64,000 nt of DNA from Glandiceps talaboti. Lineage: Eukaryota; Hemichordata; Enteropneusta; Spengelidae. The stretch lies in assembly GCF_964340395.1 (NCBI RefSeq), contig NC_135562.1, positions 1,007,501 through 1,071,500 on the forward strand. The letters are read 5' to 3'. The notes under the pieces were generated by a model that was given only the letters and a program-made list of their open reading frames with translations, did not search any database and was not told the origin of the DNA. Shown here one piece after another: positions 37,667-49,900 of the stretch (positions within the stretch are counted from its first letter, which is position 1; each line of letters starts with the position of its first letter). Position numbers and translations under genes: made by a program.

Positions 37667-37790
37667 CTGTTTGTTTGTTTGTTTGTTTGTTTGTTTGTTT
37701 GTTTGTTTGTTCGTGTCTTTCAGTTTGTTTTTGTTTTTGTGTCTTTCCATTTGATTCTTTGTTTGTATGTTTGTTTGTTTGTTTGAATAA
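37667..37790. repeat. (TTTG)n repeat in laminin 3' flank
   Basis: TTTG repeats with interruptions such as TTCGTGTC, about 120-240 bases after the stop codon, possibly in the 3' UTR. Confidence 0.9.
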
Positions 37791-38443
37791 TTAAAGGGAA
37801 AACTACCTAGCATTTTCTAGAATATTAGATTTTTAGTTGAAACCTATTTTCACCAAATTTGTTATGTAACACTTCAGATGACAGCTTGTATTTTGTAAGA
37901 ATAATTATTTTGCACAATCATAATATTATATAATTGTGTTTCTGTAACACAGTATGCATCTCAGAAATCAAACTTTTGTTCTTGAAGAAAACACCAACCA
38001 ACTCTCAGTAAATATCAGGAACAAAGAGAAGGGTCACCATGCAATACTACAACATGGTCTCAAAGTTGATCCATGTCAAACTTCAAAACAGTCACAAACA
38101 CTCAATAGTAAAGTACTAGATTTATAGCTGCCTTGAAAACAAAGTAGTTTACATGACTTGGCAAAGTTTAAGAGGATATGAGATTATTTCATAAATTTAA
38201 CTTCATTCTGCACCAAGAAATACTAATAGCTCATCAAAGCTTTGAGCAGGTATCCACCATGGCTTTGTCAGTGTTTTCTGAAGTCATAATGCATGTGTGA
38301 CTTTGGACAATTATCACAAATTTTCGACAGTTGGTAACGTACCCCACCATGTTTGGAGTTACCTTGATTTCCAAACAAATGGAATTATTAATAAATCATA
38401 GATCAATTTTAGATTACAAAATTTAATATATAGTTTACATTGG
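37791..38443. other. Intergenic sequence after laminin
   Basis: AT-rich; may include the rest of the laminin 3' UTR. No ORF or repeat stands out. Confidence 0.4.
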
Positions 38444-38755
38444 TCATATGGAAGATGATTGGATATTTATTTTGGATTTTTAATTTATAAAACAATTTTA
38501 TCATGGCTTCTGACTTGAAAAATCAAAGTGACATAACATATTCCAAGTCTATGTTTGTAACTCAATACATTGCAAAAAGCTATAAAAAATGTGAGGTGTG
38601 TTATTGTACATACAGTAAAAAATATTTTAGTTTATTGAGTTACAAACACAGACTTGGCATATGTTGTGTCACATTGACTTTACAAGTAGGAAATCATGAT
38701 AAAATTGTTTTATAAAATAAAATCCAAAATAAATACCCAATCGCCATCCATATGA
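38444..38755. mobile_element. Palindromic MITE-like element, copy 4 (most complete)
   Basis: 312 bases whose two halves are inverted copies: left TCATATGG...GATTGGATATTTATTTTGGA, right TCCAAAATAAATACCCAATC...CCATATGA. Arms share TTTATAAAACAATTTTATCATG, split by a GTACATACAG centre. Same family at 4357, 15396, 27308 and 39848. Confidence 0.85.
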
Positions 38756-39079
38756 CTAATTTAACTCTAGCCATAGTCTAATATTGATATCTCTATCAAT
38801 CCATTTGTCAAACAATATGATGTAGACTTTTTATTGCCGTAGATGAAAAAAAAATCAGTTATAAACACATTGGCAACACAGAGTAAATAATCCTGAACTG
38901 TTATTTTATCCATATGTGCCACATTTTTTTCTAGGTATCAACCCTATTCAAATTTATGTAGATGGTGGTTATTCATTTCTGTTTTTTTTTTATCAAGTAC
39001 TACTATGCCCTCTAGTGTCAGAATGTGAACTAGAGGTATAAATATATATTTGACATACCTTAATATAATTTTGGTGCAG

Positions 39080-39480
39080 GAAAAAGAGAACATTCTTTTA
39101 ATGCCTTTTAGGGTTTATTTAGTTCTTGTGATAAAAAGGGGCACAAGTGGAGTTTATACGTGTTTGGACAGGTTTTTTGCAGCATATTTAAAAATTACTC
39201 ACAGTATTGTATTTACTGAAGCACAGCAATTGACTGAACTCAAACTTGGTATCAAGATATAAAACTCTAACAATCCAATGACATAATTTATGATACATAT
39301 CAACAAATGTTCAGGAAATTTCTACTATGCAATCAATTGTTCTAACAAAGCCAGAACACAAAATCATAATGTTATAGAAAACATACATCAACATTAACAT
39401 TATACAGGGATGTGGTTCTATAGAACTATTTTCACTTGAGTTTAAAAAGCTTATAAACTCATCTTGTGCCACTTTTAGCT
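39080..39480. mobile_element. Dispersed repeat, inverted relative to 16020-16375 and 20284-20330
   Basis: TTGACTGAACTCAAACTTGG and AATCCAATGACATAATTTAT are inverse matches to laminin intron 16; TTTTCACTTGAGTTTAAAAAGC is the inverse of intron 21. One larger element probably supplied all three. Confidence 0.6.
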
Positions 39481-39788
39481 CTTTTGTTTTTCTAGACTTG
39501 TATTATTTTAAGTTCAGGTAGTTCTTCTCTGAAAGAGTTATTTAGATTACCACCTAACCTGTTTACTGTGTTTTTGCTGTCAAATGTTCTTGTGTTTTCC
39601 CATTCCAAGCTTTTATCAATTTTATTAAGTTTTAAACTGAATTGATAACGATTTAATGGTACCCTAAATTCTGTATAATGGACTTTTAGTAATTGAGAAA
39701 AAATCTCCTTAAATTTAATGTTGTCTTCATTTTTATTACTCCAGATTCTGTTTCAATGAGTTTGATGTAGACTCACATTACAAGGTAT

Positions 39789-40452
39789 TTTACAGGAGAA
39801 AGGAAATTGTCCTGATGTTTCACTCAGGAGACATGATGTTTTGAATTAGCCATTTGGATGACAATTTGATTTAGATTATTTTGAACTTATAATTAATAAA
39901 CAATTTTATCATGGATTCCTACTTGGAAAAATTAATGTAAAACAACATATGGCAAGTCCTTGTTTGTAACTCAATACATTACAAGTAGCTAAGAAAAAGA
40001 TTGTGTAAAATGGTTTGTTATTTTTATGTACAATAACAAATATTGTACACATTTATTAATCTTTTGCAGTTTATTGACTTTCAAAACACAGATACGTTGT
40101 TTTACTTTCAAATTGATTTTTCTAGTAGGAAGTCATGATAAAATTGTTTTATAAATTAACAATCCAAAATAAATACCCGATACTCATAACGGATACACAA
40201 TATTAATTCCACAGCAGGATCCTTGACCCAATCAATACGAAAAGTGATAAAAACATTACTAATTCAGTGCACGAGAAAAGTGTTTTAAAAAATACACATG
40301 GACTTAATGACTTCAATTGTTTACTGTCCATCCAACTGATAATAAACATTGTAACTTGCCTACTCCCGACTATGTACAGCTGTTTCTTTTGCAGTTGTAA
40401 AAACATTGTGCCTCATTACTGAAACACCAAGGCATCTTCATTTCTCCTGTAA
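39789..40452. mobile_element. TIR-bounded element carrying palindromic MITE copy 5
   Basis: Ends TTACAGGAGAAAGGAAATTG...GATGTTTCA and the inverse TGAAACACCAAGGCATCTTC...TTTCTCCTGTAA form terminal inverted repeats of about 33 bases. Palindromic MITE copy 5 lies within at 39848-40190. One arm resembles the intronic half of the exon 12 repeat. Confidence 0.65.
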
Positions 40453-41023
40453 GACCAATATGCACATCTTCCCAAATAGCTTGTTGTAAATTAGTAATTT
40501 TTTTTTATCTGGCAGCAGATAGTGCAATGAAATTTAATCAGGCAACATGACAAAAGGACATAACAAAATGTTTTAAGAAAAAAAACATTACAATGTCTTC
40601 AAAAATGAACACAATGTTTGGTGTCTAGTTTATAGTATGTCATTATTTCCACATTAAGATCACATATCTATGGTTTAATTGTTAACTTTGGATTCCAGTA
40701 ACCATAGCAACATTTTGATACAAAATATTAGCATCTGTGATTAGCTTCCTAACCACTGTTCTGCTTATTAGTTTTGCAGCTTGATCGTTGTAATGTGATT
40801 AAACACAACTTGTAGACACCTAACTGTAATATTAATTTGTTGCTAAAGGATAAATTGTACACATAGTTGTAAAGCCGATTAAAATAATTATAAAAAAATA
40901 GAATCTGACACAAAATATCAGTACTAAGTCTTTTAGACTTGAAATACAGAATTTCAAATATTGTTGACAAATTTCCACTTGTGTAGTTAATCAGGGCAGT
41001 GAATTATTTTGAAATGCTTTGTC

Positions 41024-41828
41024 TGTTCACCAAGACACAGACGAGGAGATGATTCTATTCCTAGTCTGTGACCAAGACACAGACAAGGAGATGATTCTAT
41101 TCCTAGTCTGTGACCAAGACACAGACAATGAGATGATTCTATTCCTAGTCTGTGACCAAGACACAGACAAGGAGATGATTCTATTCCTAGTCTGTGACCA
41201 AGACACAGACGAGGAGATGATTCTATTCCTAGTCTGTGACCAAGACACAGACAAGGAGATGATTCTATTCCTAGTCTGTGACCAAGACACAGACAAGGAG
41301 ATGATTCTATTCCTAGTCTGTGACCAAGACACAGACAATGAGATGATTCTATTCCTAGTCTGTGACCAAGACACAGACAATGAGATGATTCTATTCCTAG
41401 TCTGTGACCAAGACACAGACAAGGAGATGATTCTATTCCTAGTCTGTGACCAAGACACAGACAATGAGATGATTCTATTCCTAGTCTGTGACCAAGACAC
41501 AGACAAGGAGATGATTCTATTCCTAGTCTGTGACCAAGACACAGACAAGATGATTCTATTCCTAGTCTGTGACCAAGACACAGACAAGGAGATGAATCTA
41601 TTCCTAGTCTGTGACCAAGACACAGACAATGAGATGATTCTATTCCTAGTCTGTGACCAAGACACAGACAAGATGATTCTATTCCTAGTCTGTGACCAAG
41701 ACACAGACAATGAGATGATTCTATTCCTAGTCTGTGACCAAGACACAGACAATGAGATGATTCTATTCCTAGTCTGTGACCAGGACACAGACAAGGAGAT
41801 GATTCTTTTCCTAGTCTGTGACCAAGAG
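41024..41828. repeat. 42-bp intergenic minisatellite, about 19 copies
   Basis: Unit CAAGACACAGACAAGGAGAT, GATTCTATTCCTAGTCTGTGAC, with AAGG/AATG/GAGG variants; two copies lack 3 bases, preserving frame. Open on both strands, but the flanking codons belong to no recognisable gene. Confidence 0.95.
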
Positions 41829-41829
41829 T

Positions 41830-42490
41830 ATTTTAGCCTAAACTCTCCCCAACACATGTTTAGACTTTTACTTTCAATCTTTTAATTCAATGAACAAAGT
41901 TTTGAATCTACTGCAACCCACAAAAGACAGTGATGTGTTTGCTTGTTTGTGGTCGTTGTAACCAGGAATGAGATGAGTTTGATGCAAAGACAAACACTGT
42001 AATAAGTGAGAGCAACTCATCAAAGTATATGTATAAACACTAGAGGAGCCTGGATCCCAGGACTCTGATAGAACATTACATGTTATAGTGATTATGCAAG
42101 TACAACTGTTACTGCTACATTATAACTTCCACATATATAAATCAAACTGATAAAAGCACAACATTAACCTACCTATCAGAGGCACACTCTGTTTTGTTTT
42201 GTTTTTGTATCAGTGTGTATTGTTGTTTTTACCTCATTTATCTTTGTCTTGAAGTCTTGAGTGACATGACCACTTTGTCAACAAACACTAATGGAACGAT
42301 ACATTGAAATGATTGATTCGTTTGTACAGTAAGCTAGCTAATAGATGCAATGAATCTCAGCAGTTTTGTAGATAGAGAAAATTAATGAGATTTATGATTT
42401 TAAATGAAATTATATTGTTTTAAGCTAAATAAATTATTAGAGATAGTCTCTTGTCATCATTTGTATGTGATATGTCTGTTTCATTCAAAG
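41830..42490. other. Intergenic sequence between two minisatellites
   Basis: Nothing gene-like. CTACATTATAACTTCCA and the following 60 bases resemble 49990-50050, next to the 33-bp array. Confidence 0.45.
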
Positions 42491-42496
42491 ATCAAG

Positions 42497-42872
42497 CAGT
42501 GTGTGTCTTAATATGGCCAAGTGGTCAGCAAGGCAGTGTGTGTCTTAATATGGCCAAGTGGTCAGCAAGGCAGTGTGTGTCTTAATATGGCCAAGTGGTC
42601 AGCAAGGCAGTGTGTGTCTTAATATGGCCAAGTGGTCAGCAAGGCAGTGTGTGTCTTAATATGGCCAAGTGGTCAGCAAGGCAGTGTGTGTCTTAATATG
42701 GCCAAGTGGTCAGCAAGGCAGTGTGTGTCTTAATATGACCAAGTGGTCAGCAAGGCAGTGTGTGTCTTAATATGGCCAAGTTGTCAGCAAGGCAGTGTGT
42801 GTCTTAATATGGCCAAGTGGTCAGCAAGGCAGTGTGTGTCTTAATATGGCCAAGTGGTCAGCAAGGCAGTGT
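42497..42872. repeat. 37-bp intergenic minisatellite, about 10 copies
   Basis: Unit GGCAGTGTGTGTCTTAATAT, GGCCAAGTGGTCAGCAA, with very few changes between copies. Confidence 0.95.
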
Positions 42873-42929
42873 TTAAAGTTTATTTTCTGAAGTGCCTTTT
42901 CTATTCATTAATATTCAAAAGTGCTCTAC

Positions 42930-43600
42930 ACTAAATGACCGAGTGCTTACCATTTGTCAGACCAAAGCTTAGCTATGGAACTCAATACATGGAGAACTAA
43001 AAGCTGATCACTGATGTTGAACTTTTTAAAGGTGACCTTAAGACACATCTGTTTAAAAAATCTTACAAGCTGTATTAATTTATTACCATATGTCTTTTAC
43101 TAAGTTGTCATTTTAGCTTTTTAAAAAAGATTATTGTATTGTATGATCGAGGTACAACATTTTGACTACAGTTGTTACGCAAATTGTAACAATTGTTAGT
43201 ATGCGTGAACGAATCCTGGATATACAAACTTAAGGTGCTTTACCATTAAAAGCCTTAAAAACTAGTAAAATTACATTAAAATCAACTCTTGCCTTGACAG
43301 GCAGCCAGTGAACTCAATAAGAGATTGTGTTATTCCATCATACTTTCTCAAACCCTTTATAACGCATTATTTTGTACTCGCATTGCACCTGTCAAACAAA
43401 TACAGTGGCATTCCATACAATATGGAGTTTGCATAATCAATATGAGAACTGACTAGAGAATGGACCAATGTTTCACAAGCTTCCAAGCATTCAGTATTGT
43501 GACATGAATGAAGAGCAGATGATGAAATAGCGTGGTAAATCTTAGGCGAAGTGTGATAAATATGAATTACAGGCATACAGTAAGAAGTGAACGAAAGCCA
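42930..43600 (-). mobile_element. Decayed CR1/L2-like LINE fragments
   Basis: Minus strand 43367-43560 reads CETLVHSLVSSHIDYANSIL and YGMPLYLFDR, a reverse-transcriptase C-terminal motif; 43240-43320 minus reads LPVKARVDFN with frameshifts. On the plus strand 43010-43078 reads LFKGDLKTHLFKKSYKLY and stop, another LINE C-terminus in the opposite direction. Non-functional. Confidence 0.7.
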
Positions 43601-43619
43601 GACGATATAACACAGACGA

Positions 43620-44250
43620 TAATGTCACACATACTTTAGTACTGTCACTAGTAGTAAGACACTTTAGGCGAAGGAATACTCATTTAGGAATATAAAGTTT
43701 TGTAGAGACTCACAAATATACCTTATAACGGCTCCTATTAGGATGGTACACGTCTTCCGCTTCTTCCCAAGGAATACTTGTATACCATTACTGACGGCAA
43801 CATTGACCTCGACCATAGACTGTAAGATATGTCGTGCATAACCACCGATAATATCACCACGTAAATAGTACAGACCATAATCCCTTGCAGTATATGGCTC
43901 GGCTCAAAAACAAATAATCCCGTACTTTCAAATAGACCTAATAATACATATTCTGCAAAACATGCTAGGTTTTGAAGTCTTTAAATTGGAGACTCAACAT
44001 CAAATCGAATTGCAAGAATCGTTCCAAATTACTATCAGATAATAGTGTATGTCAGGGAAGTCAGGAAATACGTCCATCTTGACTCAAGACTCGGCAAAAA
44101 TGACTCTCATTCAGTGTCGACTAAATAAAAGACAACTAATTAATTACATGAAGAATACTATACAATGTCCACCTGGGTTACAACTGTTTATTAATTATGT
44201 ACATCTAATTGAAATACACCATCTGTACAATGTCGGCGTCACCTAAACTT
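43620..44250. other. Intergenic, nothing recognised
   Basis: No convincing ORF, RNA or tandem repeat. Confidence 0.4.
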
Positions 44251-45060
44251 TAAAAGTTTCTTGTCAAAGGTTTATACCAATTGTTGGCAAATGCTGAAAC
44301 CAAACACTATCATCAAATCAAATGACTAAGAATACTGAACTGCCTTATTAGTACCTTTAATGAATCCGGAAATTATTCACGATAATATAATTTTAAATGG
44401 TATGGCATGCAACAAATATACTTTGAGAATTGTTCTGTCTTGGTTTGTAAATTCAAATTTCAACTGTGTTGAAATAACACCAGATAGCACTTTTTAGTCC
44501 TAAAATATCAAAAATTGGTAGGATCTAATACTGTATTAAGGGTTCAGGTTCTATTCCCATTATAATTATAGAAATGTTTTTACTGGGGGACATTAGTTAT
44601 AAATAGAAATAAGTAACATAGGTAATCCCAAGATCCGCGTGGAGTAGTGGTTAAAGTGTTGGACTTCAGAACCTAAGCCTGTATCACAGCTCCGTGTTCG
44701 AGCTCCTTTAGGATTTGAGAATACCTTTTTTCCTTGTCTGGCATTGATAATAAATACATAAATGGTTATTGTAACCAATTTAATCACAACATACCCATAT
44801 GGAGTAGTGGTAGTAGTAGACATAAAAGTTTCTTGTGAAAGGTTTATACCAAATGTATGTCACTGTTTCGGGTTCAATTCCCATTAGAGTATGACAATTT
44901 TTTGGACGTACTGAGGGCCATTGATTATAAATATATAAGCGATTAACTAACATTAGGTAACCAAGGAACCAAAACGGTGTCGTGGGTCAATTTCGGGATG
45001 CCAAATAGTTAGTGTATATCAGTAGTTTCTGGTTCTATTACTTCTCACTCCAAGTAAAAT
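44250..45060 (+). mobile_element. tRNA-derived SINE-like repeat, duplicated
   Basis: 44632-44705 looks like a tRNA head: GGAGTAGTGGTTAAAGTGTTGG (A box) and GTGTTCGAGCTCC (B box). AAGTTTCTTGTCAAAGGTTT at 44252 recurs at 44826, and TTATAAATA...AAGTAACATAGGTAA recurs near 44930, so the block is duplicated in diverged form. Confidence 0.6.
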
Positions 45061-45094
45061 AAAATTATAAGTTTAGATAATAACTGTGCACACA

Positions 45095-45242
45095 GGTAGT
45101 TAGGGTAGGAGGGTAGTGAGGGTAGGAGAGTAGTGAGGGTAGGAGAGTAGTGAGGGTAGTGAGGGTAGTGAGGGTAGGAGGGTCGTGAGGGTCGTGAGGG
45201 TAGGAGGGTAGTGAGGGTAGGAGGGTAGTGAGGGTAGTGAGA
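45095..45242. repeat. GTAGTGAGGGTAGGAG minisatellite
   Basis: About nine units of 10 or 16 bases built from GTAGTGAGGG and TAGGAG. Confidence 0.92.
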
Positions 45243-45309
45243 ATTAAGTACAATGTTTCTATGCTACAAAAATAACATTTTGGTCTGTGAAATGGGAGTC
45301 GAGTCAATT

Positions 45310-46500
45310 AGTATATAGTAGGGTAGAGTATTATTGATCAATATTTTACAAGTAACATGTCAACCATTAAAAATGAAAACACCAACTGATATGACTATTA
45401 TTCATTATTTGGTTTTATTCCTCAAACTTAAATGTTTGAATATATACATACTAACTTGTCAAAAACCTCAACTCAAAATACAGGTACAACAACAATATAC
45501 AGTATCCTGTAACAGTGGGTTGGATCTGTCCAATAATGTAACCAATGCAGATCTACGATTAAACAAAACAGTCTTAATATGCCATATTCTGGTTTATGAT
45601 TTGTGTTGTCTGTATTTATACTACATTTACAATACTCAATAATTCTGACCCTCAGGCTTGTGAATAGCACTCCTAGTGGCCAAACTAGGAAATCTTTTGT
45701 CTTTTTGATAATCGGCTTGTGTCAATTTACAGATGTAATTTGCAGATATTCAAGAAACATTTCACTAACAAAACACCCTCAGTAACACAAAAAAGGTGCA
45801 CATTTTATTATTACGTGTAAATGGTTACTTCTTATTGTTCTATACATGTTTTATGTGATATCAAATATGACTTGAATCACTAAATAATGATGACAGTAAT
45901 GGCCAACTTTTGACCTTTGACCATTCGTACCTGTCACCTTCTGTTGCCATAGTTACCAAACCCTTAGCAAATACAGTGAACTACACATATGTACAATATT
46001 TCAATGTGCTGTCTTGTAATTATAAACCTAACAAAATCAATATATACATTTCCTGGTGTAATGAAAGACAAACTATTTCAAGCATTCTCATTTCTAAGAC
46101 TTTTTTAGTAATTGGAGTTATTAGGACTAAGGACATTTATATTTCATTTCAATTTTAGTGTTAAAAATTCCGCATTGAAGGGGACATGGTCTGCAACTTG
46201 TATGTTTTGTCATTTTTGTTTCCAAATCAAAGGTTACTTTCTTTCTCCCAAATTGTTAGTTGTGTACAAACAGATACCCCACTAGGAAGAAAGAGAATTA
46301 GTATATTTTATTCTTCACTGTTAATTGTTTAAATGAACATCATAGCAGTCACTGGTAAAACTTCCTCCATAATAATTTCTGTGATAATGTATTCTCATAA
46401 TGTATGAATAAAATGAGGTCAATAGACTATAGTATCATAACAGTTTATACAATAGGAGTTTTGTTAGTGGTTGCTGGTTTTTAGACAAGTGGTAGTGAAG
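45310..46500. other. Intergenic, nothing recognised
   Basis: Short ORFs only, none resembling a known family. Confidence 0.4.
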
Positions 46501-46519
46501 GGTAAAATATAAGTAACCT

Positions 46520-46525
46520 TTTATT
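46520..46525 (-). other. Possible syntaxin polyadenylation signal
   Basis: AATAAA on the minus strand about 300 bases after the stop codon. Others occur nearby in this AT-rich sequence, so the choice is uncertain. Confidence 0.3.
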
Positions 46526-46819
46526 TAGAAACAAAAATGACACAAAATATTTACAGTTTGCATCCCTTTAAAGTCCTGATGGCAGTCAAATTTGAGATAA
46601 ACAGTGTCATCTTGTTTACCAGGCTTCCTGGAAACCTGATTCGGTACAAATAAGTAGTCACCAGTATCATCATACTAGTAGTTGTCTAGAGTTATGTTTT
46701 CCATATTGATTCAAAGTTTGGGTCCATTGAACCATAAGAAGCTCTATGCAGTTCTTAACTTCCTGTTTTCAGCAGTTCTACTTCTTGTTATTTAGTTCTA
46801 CTTCCTGTTTTCTATTTTT

Positions 46820-46915
46820 CTATTTCTTGGTTGATAACACAATAATTACAGCAATAACTCCGCCAACAATCACCAAAATAAGAAGCAATATACACATCTT
46901 CTTACGAGCCTTTTT
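46820..46915 (-). CDS. STX7/12: Syntaxin exon 9: transmembrane anchor and stop
   Basis: Acceptor TAACTTTCAG, phase 0. KKARKK followed by about 20 hydrophobic residues (CILLLILVIVGGVIAVIIVL), then STKK and TAG. Typical tail anchor. Confidence 0.94.
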   Translation of the reverse strand, partial: KKARKKMCILLLILVIVGGVIAVIIVLSTKK

Positions 46916-49900
46916 CTGAAAGTTACAAGAGAGAATATTCTTATCAGAATTTGATTGAATTATTCTTCACATTTGACTAATATTTGCTTACCATTCTAAT
47001 ACCAAAAGTTATGCCACATAATAATAATAACAATAATAATAATAACAACAATAATGATAATAACAACAATAACAATAACAATAATACAACAATAATAATA
47101 ACAATAACAATAACACAACAATAATAACAATAACAATTATAACAAAGGAAATTTGTAAGACACCTAATCTCCACAAGCAGAGCTCTAGGTGCTGAAGAAG
47201 TGAATACATTTACTGTATGTTAAGGGGAAACATGGATTCATAGACGCTGGATACTGTGCAATTAAAGAAGGCTGAGACTTAATGTTTAAAGGGATAGGTC
47301 TTGTAATGTTTGCATAAATTAAGTAAATTTGCATAATAAATTTAAAACCTCACCTGGTATGAACTGGCTTGAACCAACTGTACATTGCCTTGTTCCACAT
47401 TATCAACAGCTTTTTCTACATTGGCTTCAATTGTGTCAACCAGTTCACCTTGTTCATACACTAAGGTTGCTAAATCTTTGAAAATTTGGTTTACGTCTAA
47501 AATATCTGCCTGTAAAAGATAAATCATTTCATTTATGAAGCACATTTTATATGTTTCACAATCAATCATTGTTGTTTATAGCTGCACAAGCCACACCTGG
47601 ACCATTGTTTGAAACTCTTTATATTAGATATGATGACTTATAAATAATAATAATAATAATAATCTTTATTTATACTGGATAGTTCTTTAAGCATATAAAC
47701 ACTTGTCTCCTAAGAAGTCCAGTGAGGGCCATCCCTCATGGGTTAAGTGTTAATGCAGTAGGAAACCGGAGTACCCGGGGAAAACCTGCGTTGTTTGGTA
47801 GTGTCAAACTGAACGACACTCTTCTTACTTACAGCATGGTAAATTTAATCGAACACTGAATGGGATTGGAACCCCGACCGCAGACAATTGTACACCCGGA
47901 ACAATATTGAGACACCAGAGAGTAGAAATGACTGTACACATAATATGGTACACTAAATCTTATCATGATTTCAACCAGTTGATGTACTACTACTTATAAC
48001 ATAGGGTAAAGGACAAATAATCAATTTTGTTCTCGCGGTTCTCTACATTTCAAACAAAGTTTTAAACATTGTTTCCTCTCACCCCCCCCCCCCTATTTTC
48101 TTCTGTTATCACTGTCTTATCAGAGTTTACCAACTTTGCTGTTTCAGATAAACATATGTAATAATAACAGAAACCCCATGCTATGTAAGTTCCAGTGTGG
48201 GTACTCAGGGGTATTTGCATTTGTGCTTGCAGTTTTTTCTGCTGCACTTTCATGAGCGTACGGGTGTAGAGTACACTGCAAGCACTTGTGCAAATACCGT
48301 GAGTAAACCACACTTGCACTCAGGTGTCTTGGTGTTCTGTCATAGTATTACATTACCTCAATTTCTCTAATTCTGTCTTCTCTCTCTTCCATCATTCCTT
48401 GATCAAAATCTATAACTTGATCTTGTTCCTGTAATTGTGCCAATCTTTCTTGTCTTCTGTCTTCCTCTTCCATAAATTGTGTTCTGTCATTGCCATAGTT
48501 ATCATAACCATCATGCTGTTACCAAGGTGATACAAATAACATAAATTTTAATAGAATATATTTCATATTTCAAATATTATACATTTAAATCCTAATAACA
48601 TCTGCAAGTAGTTTAATAATGTAATTTATAATAAAATGAAGACAAAGTTTGTTAAAACGTTAAAAATGCAAACTTACTGATCCATATCCTTCTGGTGGTC
48701 GTCTTTCTTGTACTTGTGGAGCTGGACATGACCTTAGTTTATCTGCCACTTTCTGTGGAAAAATGACAGATTATTATTATCTTGTTATATCTTAAATAGT
48801 CTCCCTGCCATTGTCTATAGTTATAGACTTGACAAACTTCAAAATTTGCTAGTAAATGTCGCCCTCTAGTGGCAGGCTTCAGAAATACAGAAATGGAACA
48901 TTCAAGGTCACATTTTGTGGATAGACATTTTTCATTTAGAAGTTGCACTCTAAACAAATAAATAATCCTGTAAGTTACAATGCTAAATCTATGCAAAAAA
49001 TAGTGCCAATGGCATTGCAGCACAATTAGTATACAGGTTAGTTATGGTTGCTAGGGGCTGTTGCGACTGATATTTTGAACATCTGCATAATAACACCTCC
49101 AGAGAAGTTCCCACCAAAGTCATTCCAATCTACCAAGTAGTTTTTGAGATTTTTTAAAAACTGTTGGACGAAAATTCATATATATCATATGAACATAATT
49201 TGCATATCTCTAATTAAACCATTATGTTCTGAATAACTCTTCATCTACGTATTCCCAGAACCATCCCAACCAAATTTCAGTCCTCTCTGCCTAACAGTTT
49301 TGGTATTAATGATTTTTTACTAAAAGGTCACATTTTCAGACTTAATAATAAAATTTCAGTCCAATCTGCCCAATACAATTAAATATTTCTACTGGGTTAT
49401 TTTTTCAGAGTTGTGTAACATTTCAGAATGGGATCCAATATTTCACTAAATACAAATGGGTTAAGGTTGAAAACTAACTATAAACACCAACATACCTTTT
49501 GCACTGTACTGTAACCTTTCACTGTACCTTCAAAGTCACTTTTTAACCTATCTACTTGAAGTTTTTGTTGCTGTAAGAAGATAGGTCATAGGTCATAGGT
49601 CATAGGTCATGAATAAATTAACAAGTACATGTACAACAACAATCTCAACTAGTCACATGATTGGCTTTAAAAAAAAATTATACAGTAATACATAGTCTTC
49701 TAGCAAATACTGCCTTTCCATATTTGGTCATGTGAGGGCACACTACATCAGCATCTTTAAGGTTTGTATGGAATTAATATCTGAGGTGGCAAAACTTAAA
49801 TGGTACAGGCTTTATCTACTATAGTTCAAAGTAGACCCTACAAAATATTGTCATATTTCTATGGATTTACCTTTGTAGCTCCTCTTGATAGATTGGTTAG

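Noticed and set aside
41019-41885. DQDTDKEMILFLVC repeat ORF and its minus-strand partner
   Set aside because: A 42-bp minisatellite open on both strands, with no start context, domain or flanking exons.
44632-44705. Functional tRNA gene
   Set aside because: A- and B-box-like segments are present but the acceptor stem and cloverleaf do not pair convincingly; read as a tRNA-derived SINE head.
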